This document shows, piece after piece, positions 1 to 8,577 of a stretch of 64,000 bases of DNA. The position numbers were made by a program, and so were the translations under genes. Position 1 is the first letter of the stretch. Each line of letters begins with the position of its first letter. Source of the stretch: DASRCB01 sp035653295 (GTDB taxonomy: Bacteria > Acidobacteriota > Terriglobia > Bryobacterales > Bryobacteraceae); assembly GCA_035653295.1 (NCBI GenBank), contig DASRCB010000140.1, forward strand, positions 36,725 to 100,724. Direction: 5' to 3'. The notes below the pieces were generated by a model that saw nothing but the letters and a program-made list of their open reading frames with translations, was not told the origin of the DNA and searched no databases.

Positions 1-168
1 GTTCCGTTGAGCGTTCGATTCTTCGCGGAAAACGTGCAGGTGCCCATCTCTTATTTATCTGTTGTGGTCGCGTTCGGAGTATCTGCCCTGGTAGGTATTG
101 CATTCGGTCTGCTTCCCGCCAACCGCGCGGCACGGCTGAACCCCACAGAAGCTCTGCGTTACGAGTAG
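1..168 (+). CDS. ABC transporter permease, FtsX/MacB-like, C-terminal end
   Basis: Only the last 55 codons lie in the window. The reading frame opens at base 1, shows one hydrophobic helix (about residues 20-40 of the fragment) and ends in ARLNPTEALRYE, the hallmark C-terminus of MacB/FtsX-type permeases (usually PAxxAARLxPxEALRYE). Such proteins sit in the cytoplasmic membrane and work with an ATPase in macrolide, lipoprotein or peptide export. Acidobacteria carry many MacB-like permeases, so the substrate cannot be guessed. The stop is at 166-168. Confidence 0.85.
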   Translation, partial: VPLSVRFFAENVQVPISYLSVVVAFGVSALVGIAFGLLPANRAARLNPTEALRYE

Positions 169-223
169 TTAGGAGTGTGGCATTGCTCGTGCATGGGCCT
201 CGGCGGAGGATAGAGGGACCAAC

Positions 224-388
224 ATGCTGAACTGGGCGCTGGCCTTTTTCGTGATCGCGATTCTTGCTGCCATTTTTGGGTTTACCGGCATCGCCGCCGC
301 ATCCGCCGGCGTGGCGAAAATTCTCTTCTTCTTATTCCTGGTCATCTTTCTCGTAACTCTGGTCATGGGCGTCGCGCGACGCGCTTGA
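224..388 (+). CDS. DUF1328 family small membrane protein
   Basis: A 54-residue protein that starts with MLNWALAFFVIAILAAIFG, contains two hydrophobic segments (about residues 4-22 and 32-50) and a central glycine/alanine turn (GFTGIAAASAG). This is the DUF1328/YtjA pattern of tiny inner-membrane proteins found next to stress genes. A purine-rich stretch (GGCGGAGGATAGAGGG) just upstream supports the ATG at 224. A close paralogue of identical length lies at 35226. Function unknown; its position before two glycine-zipper stress proteins suggests an envelope-stress role, which is inference. Confidence 0.85.
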   Translation: MLNWALAFFVIAILAAIFGFTGIAAASAGVAKILFFLFLVIFLVTLVMGVARRA

Positions 389-555
389 GCTGACGATCGT
401 TCTCGCGGTAAGAATTGCATCGGGATCGGCGGCGGCAAGTAAGAATGTACGTTACTCGCGCGGCGCTACGCGTGCAACTGACCTGTCATCATACGCTTGC
501 GCGATGGTACAAAGGTTGCTCGTTCAGTGCGAGAGCGGGAGAGGCCGGATCGATC

Positions 556-1044
556 TTGTCCGAACCGACTATCGCAATCTTCGGGATGTGTTCGCAGCGT
601 GGCGCCGCTGAAGCCACCGTTGATACCCTCCGCACCGCGGGCTTTCGGAACATAGACGTCTCATTATTATTTGCGGCCGGCCATCCCGAGGCCGGCTCTG
701 GCATGCTTAGCTGGCTTGCCGGGATTGGCGGTCTGCTGATTCCGGGCAGCGCCCCTCTTATCGCCGCGGGACCTATCCTTGGGATGCTCGGAGGGGTCAC
801 TCTGAACGGCGCTATCGGAGGATTACGCGGAGCTCTGATGGCGCTCGGCGTCCCGGAGTATGAGGCGCGTCGTTACGAGCAGCGGATGCGCGCCGGGGGA
901 GTGCTCGTGTCTGTCCACTGCGAAAACCAGGAATGGGAAAGGCGCGCCCGTTCCGTCCTTGACCACCATGATGCCGAGGACATACTGCGCAACGCGGACG
1001 TGCGCATGGCGCAGCGCAGCGCGTCTGTCGAGGAGAACCGTTGA
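556..1044 (+). CDS. Glycine-zipper stress protein, shortened paralogue of the next gene
   Basis: I start this at the TTG codon at 556 because from there the protein (162 aa) aligns end to end with its neighbour at 1069: PTIAIFG matches NTAAFG, TAGFRNIDVSLLF matches RAGFRNADISVLF, and VPEYEARRYEQRMRAGGVLVSVHC matches the neighbour almost residue for residue. The frame stays open back to 415, but that extension has no counterpart. The fold is like general stress proteins of the YflT/DUF1269 kind: an N-terminal alpha/beta domain followed by a Gly/Ala-rich hydrophobic hairpin (about residues 50-100). About 18-20 residues of the glycine-rich segment present in the neighbour are missing here. Probably membrane-associated; function unknown. 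Confidence 0.7.
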   Translation: MSEPTIAIFGMCSQRGAAEATVDTLRTAGFRNIDVSLLFAAGHPEAGSGMLSWLAGIGGLLIPGSAPLIAAGPILGMLGGVTLNGAIGGLRGALMALGVPEYEARRYEQRMRAGGVLVSVHCENQEWERRARSVLDHHDAEDILRNADVRMAQRSASVEENR

Positions 1045-1068
1045 ATTTGCTTCTAAGGGAGAACTGAC

Positions 1069-1653
1069 ATGGCGGGCAAAAATACGGCGGCATTTGGCAT
1101 TTATCCGGACCAGGCTTCGGTGGAGGAGGCGGTGGACGCCTTCCGCCGGGCGGGCTTCCGCAACGCAGATATTTCGGTCCTGTTTTCGGAGAACACCGGC
1201 ACCAAGGATTTCGCTCACGAGAAGCACACCAAGGCGCCGGAAGGCGCCGTGGCGGGCGCGACATCAGGCGCCATTCTTGGCGGAGCCCTGGGGTGGCTGG
1301 TTGGCATCGGCGCCCTGATGATTCCAGGCATCGGGCCTTTTGTGGCCGCGGGCCCAATCGTGGCCGCGCTCAGCGGGGTCGGTGTGGTTGGCGCTCTCGG
1401 CGGCATCACCGGCGGTCTCATCGGCGTCGGGATCCCCGAGTACGAGGCCAAGAGATACGAGGGCCGCATACGCAACGGCGGCGTACTGCTCTCCGTGCAC
1501 TGCGACAACTCCGACTGGGTAAAACGCGCAAAGCAGGTGCTGGCCGACACCGGCGCGCAGGAGATCTCCACGACCAGCGAGGCGCATGCCGATTATGCGG
1601 CGTCCGACAAACCGGCGCCTCGCAATGTCAACTCGGAACTGCTGAAGGACTGA
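1069..1653 (+). CDS. Glycine-zipper general stress protein (YflT/DUF1269-like)
   Basis: A 194-residue protein with an N-terminal alpha/beta domain (AAFGIYPDQASVEEAVDAFR), then a long Gly/Ala-rich hydrophobic region (about residues 48-115, two glycine-zipper helices) and a conserved tail GIPEYEAKRYEGRIR...GGVLLSVHC. The ATG at 1069 is preceded by AAGGGAGAA. It lies 24 nt after its shorter paralogue, so the pair is a tandem duplication that has diverged. Related proteins are induced by osmotic or general stress in other bacteria; here the role is inferred only from family and from the nearby DUF1328 gene. Confidence 0.8.
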   Translation: MAGKNTAAFGIYPDQASVEEAVDAFRRAGFRNADISVLFSENTGTKDFAHEKHTKAPEGAVAGATSGAILGGALGWLVGIGALMIPGIGPFVAAGPIVAALSGVGVVGALGGITGGLIGVGIPEYEAKRYEGRIRNGGVLLSVHCDNSDWVKRAKQVLADTGAQEISTTSEAHADYAASDKPAPRNVNSELLKD

Positions 1654-1698
1654 GCGCGCTGATGCTCATCAAACTGACTCGAGCATGAATACAGGACA

Positions 1699-1715
1699 GC
1701 GCGGCAGGGCCGCGC
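1699..1715. other. Short GC-rich stem-loop between stress genes and glycan cassette
   Basis: GCGCGGC and GCCGCGC form a perfect 7-bp stem around an AGG loop, 46 nt after the stop of the stress gene and 72 nt before the first epimerase. No T-tract follows, so a Rho-independent terminator is not demonstrated; it may stabilise the upstream transcript or simply be a REP-like palindrome. The rest of this 133-nt gap shows nothing I recognise. Confidence 0.3.
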
Positions 1716-1786
1716 GCAGGCTCACAACTCGAAAACACCGCCAGAAATCGAAACGAAAATGAGCGACAGCTCCAGGGGGAAAAGGA

Positions 1787-2902
1787 ATGAAAAAGCAGAT
1801 TCTGGTCACAGGTGGCGCAGGTTTCATTGGCTCACACCTCTGTGAAGAACTGCTGGACTCCGGTTACCGGGTCCGGGTAATCGATAATCTCGCAACGCAG
1901 GTCCACGGACCGGATCGCAGGCGGCCGGCGTACCTTAATCGCGAAGTCGAACTTCTCGTTGAAGATATCCGCAACCCCGAAGCGGTGCGCCGCGCCCTCA
2001 AGGGCGTTGACGCCGTCTTCCACTTCGTTGCGGTGGTCGGAGTGGGGCAGAGCATGTATGAGCTCACCCACTACACCAGCGTCAACAATTACGGCACGGC
2101 GGTGCTGCTTGAAGCGCTGATCAAGAACCCTGTCGAACGGCTGATCGTGGCTTCCAGCATGAGCATCTACGGCGAAGGGCTGTATCGTGATTCGCGCGGC
2201 GGCCTATACTCCTCCGTAGAACGCTCCTTGCACCAGCTCGAGCAGCACGACTGGGAGTTGCGCAACGCCGAAGGCGAAGAGCTGGCGCCCGTGCCCACGC
2301 CGGAATGGAAGACCCCATCGCTCGAATCGCTGTACGCGCTGAACAAATACGACCAGGAGCGCATGTGCCTGATGATCGGCCGCGCGTACGGTATGTCCGC
2401 CGTCGGCATGCGCTTCTTCAACGCCTTCGGGCCTAACCAGGCGCTGTCCAATCCGTACACCGGCGTGCTCGCGATCTTCGCCTCCCGGCTGATGAACAAC
2501 AAGCCGCCGCTGATTTTCGAGGACGGCAATCAGCTTCGGGACTTTGTCAGCGTCCGCGATGTCGCCCGCGCCTGCCGCCTGGCCCTGGAAACGAAGGAAG
2601 CCGGCGGACAGGTTTTCAATGTTGGCAGCGGGCGGACTTACAAAGTAAGCGAGGTGGCGCGCAAGATCGCCCAGGTACTGGGCAAGCGCATCGAGCCGGA
2701 GATCGCCGGCAAGTATCGCGTGGGCGATATCAGGCACTGCTTTCCCGATATCAGCCGCGCGCGGGAGGTGCTGGGCTATGAACCCGAGGTCATGCTGGAA
2801 GACGGTCTCGTCGATCTCGCCGCCTGGCTGGAGACGCAGATCGCGCACGACCGCTTCGCGGAGATGAAGGACGAGCTGGCTTCGCGCGGGTTGGTAGTCT
2901 GA
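1787..2902 (+). CDS. NAD-dependent sugar epimerase/dehydratase (extended SDR)
   Basis: A 371-residue extended short-chain dehydrogenase. The Rossmann motif GGAGFIG is at residues 9-15, the catalytic serine region at VASSMSIYG (about 121-129) and YxxxK at Y183/K187. A roughly 50-residue insert between the serine and tyrosine motifs resembles dTDP-L-rhamnose 4-epimerase-like enzymes. It should act on a nucleotide-sugar in the cytoplasm. It opens the seven-gene glycan cassette and its TGA overlaps the next ATG (TGATG), so the two epimerases are probably co-translated. An AGGGGGAAAAGG stretch precedes the start. The exact substrate cannot be read from sequence. Confidence 0.88.
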   Translation: MKKQILVTGGAGFIGSHLCEELLDSGYRVRVIDNLATQVHGPDRRRPAYLNREVELLVEDIRNPEAVRRALKGVDAVFHFVAVVGVGQSMYELTHYTSVNNYGTAVLLEALIKNPVERLIVASSMSIYGEGLYRDSRGGLYSSVERSLHQLEQHDWELRNAEGEELAPVPTPEWKTPSLESLYALNKYDQERMCLMIGRAYGMSAVGMRFFNAFGPNQALSNPYTGVLAIFASRLMNNKPPLIFEDGNQLRDFVSVRDVARACRLALETKEAGGQVFNVGSGRTYKVSEVARKIAQVLGKRIEPEIAGKYRVGDIRHCFPDISRAREVLGYEPEVMLEDGLVDLAAWLETQIAHDRFAEMKDELASRGLVV

Positions 2903-3957
2903 TGGAACGGCAAACTCTTATCACCGGTGGCGCGGGGTTCATCGGCGCCAATCTCGCCCACCGGCTTGCTTCCCACGGCCACACCGTCACGCTCTTCGAC
3001 AATCTCTCGCGCGATGGCGTTCACCGCAACGTCGAGTGGTTAATCGCCGAGCATGGCGACCGGGTTCGGCTGCAGGCCGGCGATATCCGTAACCGGGAAG
3101 CGATCGCGCGCGCGCTGCGCAACGTCGATCAGGTGTTTCATTTCGCCGCGCAGGTCGCGGTCACGACGAGTTTGACTGACGCGCGCCTCGATTTCGAAAC
3201 CAATGCCGTCGGCACGTTCAACCTATTGGAGGCGCTGCATGCGGCGGACCGGCCGATCCCGCTCGTCTACACCTCCACCAACAAGGTATACGGCGGGTTG
3301 CAGGACGTGGAGATGGTTCGTGAGCGCCGGCGGTGGCGTCCTGCCAATCCGGAGTTGCTGGCGCACGGCATCAGCGAAAAGCGCAGCCTCGACTTCCACA
3401 GCCCGTATGGCTGCTCAAAAGGCACGGCCGACCAGTACGTCATCGATCACGCGCGCTGCTTCGGCATGCCCGCCGTGGTTTTTCGGATGAGCTGCATCTA
3501 CGGCCCGCACCAGTTCGGCAACGAGGACCAGGGCTGGGTGGCGCATTTCCTCATCCGCGCCCTCGAGCGCGAGCCCATCACCATCTACGGCGACGGTTTT
3601 CAGGTGCGCGACATCCTCTACGTTGAAGATCTGGTAGACGCGTTTCTCCTCGCGCAGCAGCACATGCCGCGCATTGCCGGAGAGGCGTTCAATATAGGGG
3701 GCGGTGCGAAAAATACCGTCAGCCTTGCGGAACTGCTCGACCTCATCGGCGAACTGCAGGCCAGCCGCCTGGTGCTCTTCCACGAGCCAGCGCGCACAGG
3801 CGACCAGCTTTACTACGTATCAGATACGCGCAAGTTCGAGGGCGCCACCGGCTGGCGTCCGCGCGTCCGCGTCCGCGAGGGCGTGCGCCAGCTTTATAGC
3901 TGGCTGGCAAAGAATCGCGGGGTCAGCGTCGCCGAACACGCCGGAGTGCTGTCGTGA
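2902..3957 (+). CDS. NAD-dependent nucleotide-sugar epimerase (CDP-paratose 2-epimerase-like)
   Basis: A 351-residue extended SDR with GGAGFIG at residues 9-15, TSTNKVYG at about 124-131 and the catalytic pair Y169/K173 in SPYGCSKG. The stretch around FRMSCIYGPHQFGNEDQGW is typical of the CDP-paratose 2-epimerase (RfbE/tyvelose epimerase) branch, which epimerises C2 of a deoxyhexose on CDP. No other CDP-tyvelose genes are present, so the substrate may differ. It overlaps the previous gene by 1 nt and the next by 4 nt (GTGA). Confidence 0.87.
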   Translation: MERQTLITGGAGFIGANLAHRLASHGHTVTLFDNLSRDGVHRNVEWLIAEHGDRVRLQAGDIRNREAIARALRNVDQVFHFAAQVAVTTSLTDARLDFETNAVGTFNLLEALHAADRPIPLVYTSTNKVYGGLQDVEMVRERRRWRPANPELLAHGISEKRSLDFHSPYGCSKGTADQYVIDHARCFGMPAVVFRMSCIYGPHQFGNEDQGWVAHFLIRALEREPITIYGDGFQVRDILYVEDLVDAFLLAQQHMPRIAGEAFNIGGGAKNTVSLAELLDLIGELQASRLVLFHEPARTGDQLYYVSDTRKFEGATGWRPRVRVREGVRQLYSWLAKNRGVSVAEHAGVLS

Positions 3958-5243
3958 AGTACGCGCTCGTCAATCCCCCGTGGAGCTTCGAAGGCAGTAT
4001 CTATTTCGGCTGTCGCGAGCCCCACCTGCCGCTGGAATATGGTTACTCGAAGGCGCTGCTCGAAGCAGCGGGGCACGAGGCGGAAATCATCGACGCGCAA
4101 CTCGACGGCTTCGACTACGACGAGATTCGCCGGCGCATCGCGCGCTATGAGCCGGACATCACGGTCGTCACGACGGCGCCGAGCTACCTGTTCTGGCGCT
4201 GTGCGCCGCCGGAGTTGAGAGCTCCCCGGCTGACCGCGGAAGCGGTGCGCGACATCGCGGGGACGCTGGTCGTCGTCGGTCCGCACGCATCTACAACGCC
4301 CCGGCCCACCCTGCGCAAGATGGACGCGGCCGCCGTGGTGATGGGCGAGTGTGAGGAGATTCTTCCTCAGCTTGACGGCGACTGGAGCGGCGTACCGTCG
4401 CTTGCCTGGCGCTCGGGCGATCAGATTCGAGTGCAGGGCGCGACGCATTCGGCCGACATGGCCGCACTTCCCGCTCTCCGCTGGGAGGACGCTACGGTGC
4501 GGCGTCACCGCCACCATCACCATCGGTTCGAGGCGGAGCCGGCCGGCCCGGGCGCGGAGATGGAGGCCTCGCGCGGCTGCCCTTATCACTGCACCTTCTG
4601 CGCCAAGGACAACTTCCGCGACAAGTACCGCCGGCGGTCGCTGCCGGTGATCCTGGAAGAGCTGGATGCGCTCATCGCCCAGGGCATCGAGTACGTGTAC
4701 TTCATCGACGAGATCTTTCTGCCCTGGCGCGAGCTGCTCGTTGCGCTCGCCGAAAGGCCGGTGAAAATTGGCGTGCAGACAAGAATCGACCTCTGGACCC
4801 ACGAGATGCTCGATCTGCTCGGCGCCGCGCAGTGTGTTTCCATCGAGGCCGGCATCGAAAGCATCACCGAGGAAGGCCGCCAGGTTCTCGACAAAAAGTG
4901 CCGGCTCAGCACGGAAGAACTCGCCGACCGTTTGGTTTACGCCAAAACCCGTGTGCCGTTCGTCCAGGCCAACCTGCTGGACATGCAGGAAGACAATCAG
5001 CAGGAAGTGGAGCGCTGGCGGCAGTATCTGATCGACCGTGGCGTGTGGGCCAACAAGCCGGTCCCGCTGTTCCCGTATCCCGGGTCGCCCGAATACACGC
5101 TGAAATGGGGTGCGGTCACCGATGACGCGTGGGAGCGCGCGCATGACTTCTACCTGAAAGGCTTCGATGAGTTCAGCGACATCCAGGAAGAGCGTCCCGC
5201 TCCTCTGGTGCAGCTGGAGCTGACGCCTGCTCATGGACGCTAA
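3954..5243 (+). CDS. B12-binding domain radical SAM protein
   Basis: A 429-residue protein. Residues 1-140 look like a cobalamin-binding Rossmann domain (VNPPW start, VVVGPHAS, MGECEEILPQL); the usual DxHxxG histidine motif of tight B12 binding is not obvious. Cluster-ligand cysteines C209, C213 and C216 form the CxxxCxxC of radical SAM enzymes in SRGCPYHCTFCAK. A His-rich stretch (H185, H187-H190) links the two domains. The start is GTG at 3954, overlapping the preceding stop (GTGA). I believe it belongs to the B12/radical SAM family found in oligosaccharide-type cassettes (TIGR04295, from memory). In this cassette it probably methylates or rearranges a sugar; reaction unknown. Confidence 0.85.
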   Translation: MKYALVNPPWSFEGSIYFGCREPHLPLEYGYSKALLEAAGHEAEIIDAQLDGFDYDEIRRRIARYEPDITVVTTAPSYLFWRCAPPELRAPRLTAEAVRDIAGTLVVVGPHASTTPRPTLRKMDAAAVVMGECEEILPQLDGDWSGVPSLAWRSGDQIRVQGATHSADMAALPALRWEDATVRRHRHHHHRFEAEPAGPGAEMEASRGCPYHCTFCAKDNFRDKYRRRSLPVILEELDALIAQGIEYVYFIDEIFLPWRELLVALAERPVKIGVQTRIDLWTHEMLDLLGAAQCVSIEAGIESITEEGRQVLDKKCRLSTEELADRLVYAKTRVPFVQANLLDMQEDNQQEVERWRQYLIDRGVWANKPVPLFPYPGSPEYTLKWGAVTDDAWERAHDFYLKGFDEFSDIQEERPAPLVQLELTPAHGR

Positions 5244-6348
5244 AGGAAATCCGAACTGCCGGACCGTCCTGATGACGGCCGATACTGTAGGTGGCGTATG
5301 GACCTATGCCATGGATCTCAGCCGGGCGCTCGGCGGCTACGGCACGAACGTCGTGCTGGCGACCATGGGACGGCGGATGTCGAGTGTTCAGCGGGCGCAG
5401 GCGGCAGGCATCCGGAACCTTCGCGTGTTTGAAAGCGAGTACGAGCTGGAATGGATGCCGGAGCCGTGGGCCGACGTGCAGCGCGCCGGTGACTGGCTGC
5501 GGGGCATCGCCGAACAGGTGCACCCTGACGTCATTCATCTCAACGGCTACGTACACGCCGCATTGCCCTGGAATGCCCCGGTCATCGTCATGGCGCACTC
5601 CTGCGTGCTCTCGTGGTGGCACGCTGTCAAAGGCGGGAACGCGCCCGCTGAGTACGACCGGTACCGGCGCGAGGTGGCGAAAGGTTTGCGCGCCGCCGAC
5701 ATCGTCGTGGCGCCCACGAGGGGCATGCTGGCCTGCATCGAGCGGCATTACGGCAGGCCCACTGATGCGCGCGTTATTCCAAATGGCCGCGACGCGGCGC
5801 GATACCGGGTCGGACGCAAGGAGCCGTTCGTGCTCGCCGCGGGCCGGCTTTGGGACGAAGCCAAGAACATCTCGGCCCTCCAGAGCATCGCTCGGGCGCT
5901 GCCCTGGCCGGTCTGCGTTGCGGGTGATGATGTCCACCCCGGCGGCGTGCGGCGGCCTTTCGCCGACATGTGCTGCCTGGGAGTGCTTTCAGAAGACGAC
6001 CTGGCTTCATGGTTCGCCAGGGCGGCGATTTACGCGCTGCCGGCCCGGTATGAGCCATTCGGGCTTTCGGTGCTCGAAGCGGCGTTGTCTGGCTGCGCGC
6101 TGGTGCTCGGCGACATTCCGACGCTGCGCGAAAGCTGGAGCGCCGCCGCGCTGTTCGTTGATCCGAATGACGGGAAGATGCTTCTGGCGGCCATTAAAGC
6201 CCTGATTCATAACGAGCCATTGCGGACGACTCTGGCAGCTCGCGCGCGGGAACGGGCCCTGAAAATGGATGCCGTGCGCATGGCGCGCGACTGGGCCGAT
6301 ACATACGCTGACGCGGCCGCGCTCAAGGAGATGAAGACTTGCGCTTAG
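5233..6348 (+). CDS. Glycosyltransferase, GT4 (GT-B fold)
   Basis: 371 residues. The N-terminal half starts with TVLMTADTVGGVWTY, as in glycogen-synthase-like GT4 enzymes. The C-terminal half has FVLAAGRLWDEAKN and the E-x7-E region ARYEPFGLSVLEAALSG (the two glutamates contact the nucleotide-sugar in this family). It should transfer a sugar from an NDP donor in the cytoplasm. It overlaps the radical SAM gene by 11 nt and the next gene by 10 nt, so it belongs to the same transcript. Confidence 0.87.
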   Translation: MDAKGNPNCRTVLMTADTVGGVWTYAMDLSRALGGYGTNVVLATMGRRMSSVQRAQAAGIRNLRVFESEYELEWMPEPWADVQRAGDWLRGIAEQVHPDVIHLNGYVHAALPWNAPVIVMAHSCVLSWWHAVKGGNAPAEYDRYRREVAKGLRAADIVVAPTRGMLACIERHYGRPTDARVIPNGRDAARYRVGRKEPFVLAAGRLWDEAKNISALQSIARALPWPVCVAGDDVHPGGVRRPFADMCCLGVLSEDDLASWFARAAIYALPARYEPFGLSVLEAALSGCALVLGDIPTLRESWSAAALFVDPNDGKMLLAAIKALIHNEPLRTTLAARARERALKMDAVRMARDWADTYADAAALKEMKTCA

Positions 6349-7472
6349 TCCTGTTCTGTCATTCGCTGGTCTCGGACTGGAATCACGGAAACGCGCACTT
6401 CCTCCGCGGTGTCGTGTCGGAGTTGCTCGCTCGCGGGCATCGAGTGGACGCTTACGAGCCCGCGAACGGGTGGAGTCTTTCGAACCTGATTGCCGAATAC
6501 GGCGAGCAGCCGGTAGCGCGGTACAAGGCACGCTTCCCGCATCTGCACAGCATCGCCTACGATCCCGCGACCTTCGATATCGAGCGCGCCGTCGATGGCG
6601 CCGATGCGGTAATTGTGCACGAATGGAACGAGCATGACCTTGTTCGACGCATCGGCGATGCCCGGCGGCGGCTGGGGGGCTTCCAGCTGCTGTTTCATGA
6701 TACGCACCACCGTTCGGTTACCGCGCCGGAGCAGATGGCGGCGTACGATCTTTCCGATTATGACGGGGTGCTCGCTTTCGGCGCGGCAGTTCGCGACGTG
6801 TACCTCTGGCGAGGGTGGGCGGCGCGCGCATGGATCTGGCACGAAGCCGCCGACGCTCCCGTATTCCGGCCTCGGAACGCGATCGCTCGCGAGCGGGATC
6901 TGGTGTGGATCGGCAACTGGGGGGACGACGAACGTACCGCGGAAATAAATGAGTTTCTGCTCGAACCGGTTCGCGAGCTCAAGCTGAACGCGATGGTGCA
7001 CGGTGTCCGCTATCCCCGGCACGCACTCGATGCGCTTGCCGCCGCGGGGATCGAGTACGGCGGGTGGCTGCCGAACTATGAAGTCCCGCTCGCCTTCGCG
7101 CGCGCTCACGTTACCGTTCATGTGCCGCGGCGCCCCTATGCGACGTCGCTCCCGGGTGTGCCAACCATTCGCGTGTTCGAGGCGCTGGCCTGTGGCATTC
7201 CGTTGGTCTGTGCTCCATGGGACGACAGCGAGCACCTGTTCTCGCCGGGCGCGGACTACCTCGTGGCGCATCATGGAGCGGAGATGCGCGCCTGCCTGCG
7301 CGCGATTCTCAACGAGCCGGACTTCGCGGCGCAACTTGCCGAGCACGGCCGCCGGACGATTCTCAGCCGTCATACGTGCCGTCATCGTGTCGACGAACTG
7401 CTGGCGATCCTGCGAGAGCTGAAAGGAGACATGGCCCTGCGGCCCGAGCCCGCGCTCGCCGCAGGAGACTGA
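6339..7472 (+). CDS. Glycosyltransferase, CgeB-like (first of three tandem copies)
   Basis: 377 residues, TTG start at 6339, overlapping the previous gene by 10 nt. It opens LVLFCHSLVSDWNHGNAHFL and has a C-terminal half of glycosyltransferase type: VPRRPYATSLPGVPTIRVFEALACGIPLV, followed by a SPGADYLVAH segment. This resembles the CgeB/GT1_2 families. The two next genes share the same opening (SLVSxxWNGxAxxYR and a GHxVxxYEP segment), so three paralogues stand in tandem. Donor and acceptor unknown; probably successive sugar additions. Confidence 0.8.
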   Translation: MRLVLFCHSLVSDWNHGNAHFLRGVVSELLARGHRVDAYEPANGWSLSNLIAEYGEQPVARYKARFPHLHSIAYDPATFDIERAVDGADAVIVHEWNEHDLVRRIGDARRRLGGFQLLFHDTHHRSVTAPEQMAAYDLSDYDGVLAFGAAVRDVYLWRGWAARAWIWHEAADAPVFRPRNAIARERDLVWIGNWGDDERTAEINEFLLEPVRELKLNAMVHGVRYPRHALDALAAAGIEYGGWLPNYEVPLAFARAHVTVHVPRRPYATSLPGVPTIRVFEALACGIPLVCAPWDDSEHLFSPGADYLVAHHGAEMRACLRAILNEPDFAAQLAEHGRRTILSRHTCRHRVDELLAILRELKGDMALRPEPALAAGD

Positions 7473-7473
7473 C

Positions 7474-8577
7474 ATGCGCATCGCCTTCTTTGGATCGAGC
7501 CTCGTTTCCGCTTACTGGAACGGGGCCGCCACGTACTACCGAGGCATCATCCGCGCGCTGCAAGAGCGCGGGCACGAGATCACCTTCTATGAGCCGGACG
7601 CGTTCGGCCGGCAGCAGCATCGCGATATCGCTGATCCTCCATGGGCGCGCGTGGTGGTGTACGCGGGCCAAGGATTTGAGGGCGTGAACGGCGCGCTGGA
7701 GGAGGCTCGGAGCGCGGACCTGGTAGTGAAAGCCAGCGGTGTTGGCGTGTTTGACGAATACCTGGAGCGTGAGGTCCCACGCGCGCGCCGGGCTGGCGCG
7801 CTGGCGGTCTTCTGGGACGTGGACGCGCCAGCCACGCTCGATCGCGTGCGTGCCAATCCCGGCGACCCCTTCCGTGCGCTGATCCCGCAATACGATCTGG
7901 TGCTGACCTACGGCGGCGGCGAACCGGTGGTCCGCGCGTATCGCGAGCAGGGCGCTCGCGAGTGCGTGCCGGTGTACAACGCACTCGATCCGACGACGCA
8001 TTATCCCGTTTTGCCCGACGAGCGCTTCCAGTGCGATCTCGCGTTCCTGGGCAATCGGCTGCCTGACCGTGAAGCGCGGGTGGAGGAGTTTTTCCTGAAA
8101 GCGGCCACATTGCTCCCGCAACGCACGTTCGTCATCGCCGGCAACGGGTGGACGGACCGGCAGCTTCCCGGCAACGTGCGCGACATCGGCCACCTCTACA
8201 CCGCCGATCACAACGCCTTCAACTGCACGCCGCTCGCGGTTCTGAACATCAGCCGCGAGAGCATGGCGCGCTACGGGTTTTCGCCGGCGACGCGGGTGTT
8301 CGAGGCGGCCGGGGCAGGCGCGTGCCTCATTACAGATCACTGGGAGGGCATCGAGGTTTTTCTGGAGCCTGATCGCGAGTGCCTGGTAGCGCGCGATGGG
8401 CTGGAAGTAGCGAGCCGGTTGAACGATCTCGACGTGACACGCGCGCAAGGCATCGGCCGGGCGGCGCGGAGGCGCATTCTGGCCGAGCACACCTACGAGC
8501 ACCGGGCGGCTCAGGTAGACGAGCTGCTCGAAGGGCGCTCGACGGGCGCGCCCGCATGTGCGTTGGAGGGCGTGTGA
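7474..8577 (+). CDS. Glycosyltransferase, CgeB-like (second tandem copy)
   Basis: 367 residues starting FFGSSLVSAYWNGAATYYRG with the conserved GHEITFYEPDAF segment. The C-terminal domain contains LNISRESMARYGFSPATRVFEAAGAGACLITDHWEG, which is the typical nucleotide-sugar site of CgeB-type GT-B enzymes, and ends with HTYEHRAAQVDELL. It begins 2 nt after the previous stop and its own stop overlaps the next GTG start by 4 nt. Confidence 0.83.
   Translation: MRIAFFGSSLVSAYWNGAATYYRGIIRALQERGHEITFYEPDAFGRQQHRDIADPPWARVVVYAGQGFEGVNGALEEARSADLVVKASGVGVFDEYLEREVPRARRAGALAVFWDVDAPATLDRVRANPGDPFRALIPQYDLVLTYGGGEPVVRAYREQGARECVPVYNALDPTTHYPVLPDERFQCDLAFLGNRLPDREARVEEFFLKAATLLPQRTFVIAGNGWTDRQLPGNVRDIGHLYTADHNAFNCTPLAVLNISRESMARYGFSPATRVFEAAGAGACLITDHWEGIEVFLEPDRECLVARDGLEVASRLNDLDVTRAQGIGRAARRRILAEHTYEHRAAQVDELLEGRSTGAPACALEGV

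Noticed and set aside
1654..1786. Possible Rho-independent terminator before the glycan cassette
   Set aside because: The 7-bp hairpin has no T-tract on either strand, so it was listed only as a stem-loop.
3894..5234. Long antisense open frame (446 codons) on the minus strand
   Set aside because: It is the mirror of the B12/radical SAM gene; the translation has no recognisable family and arises from GC-rich codon bias.
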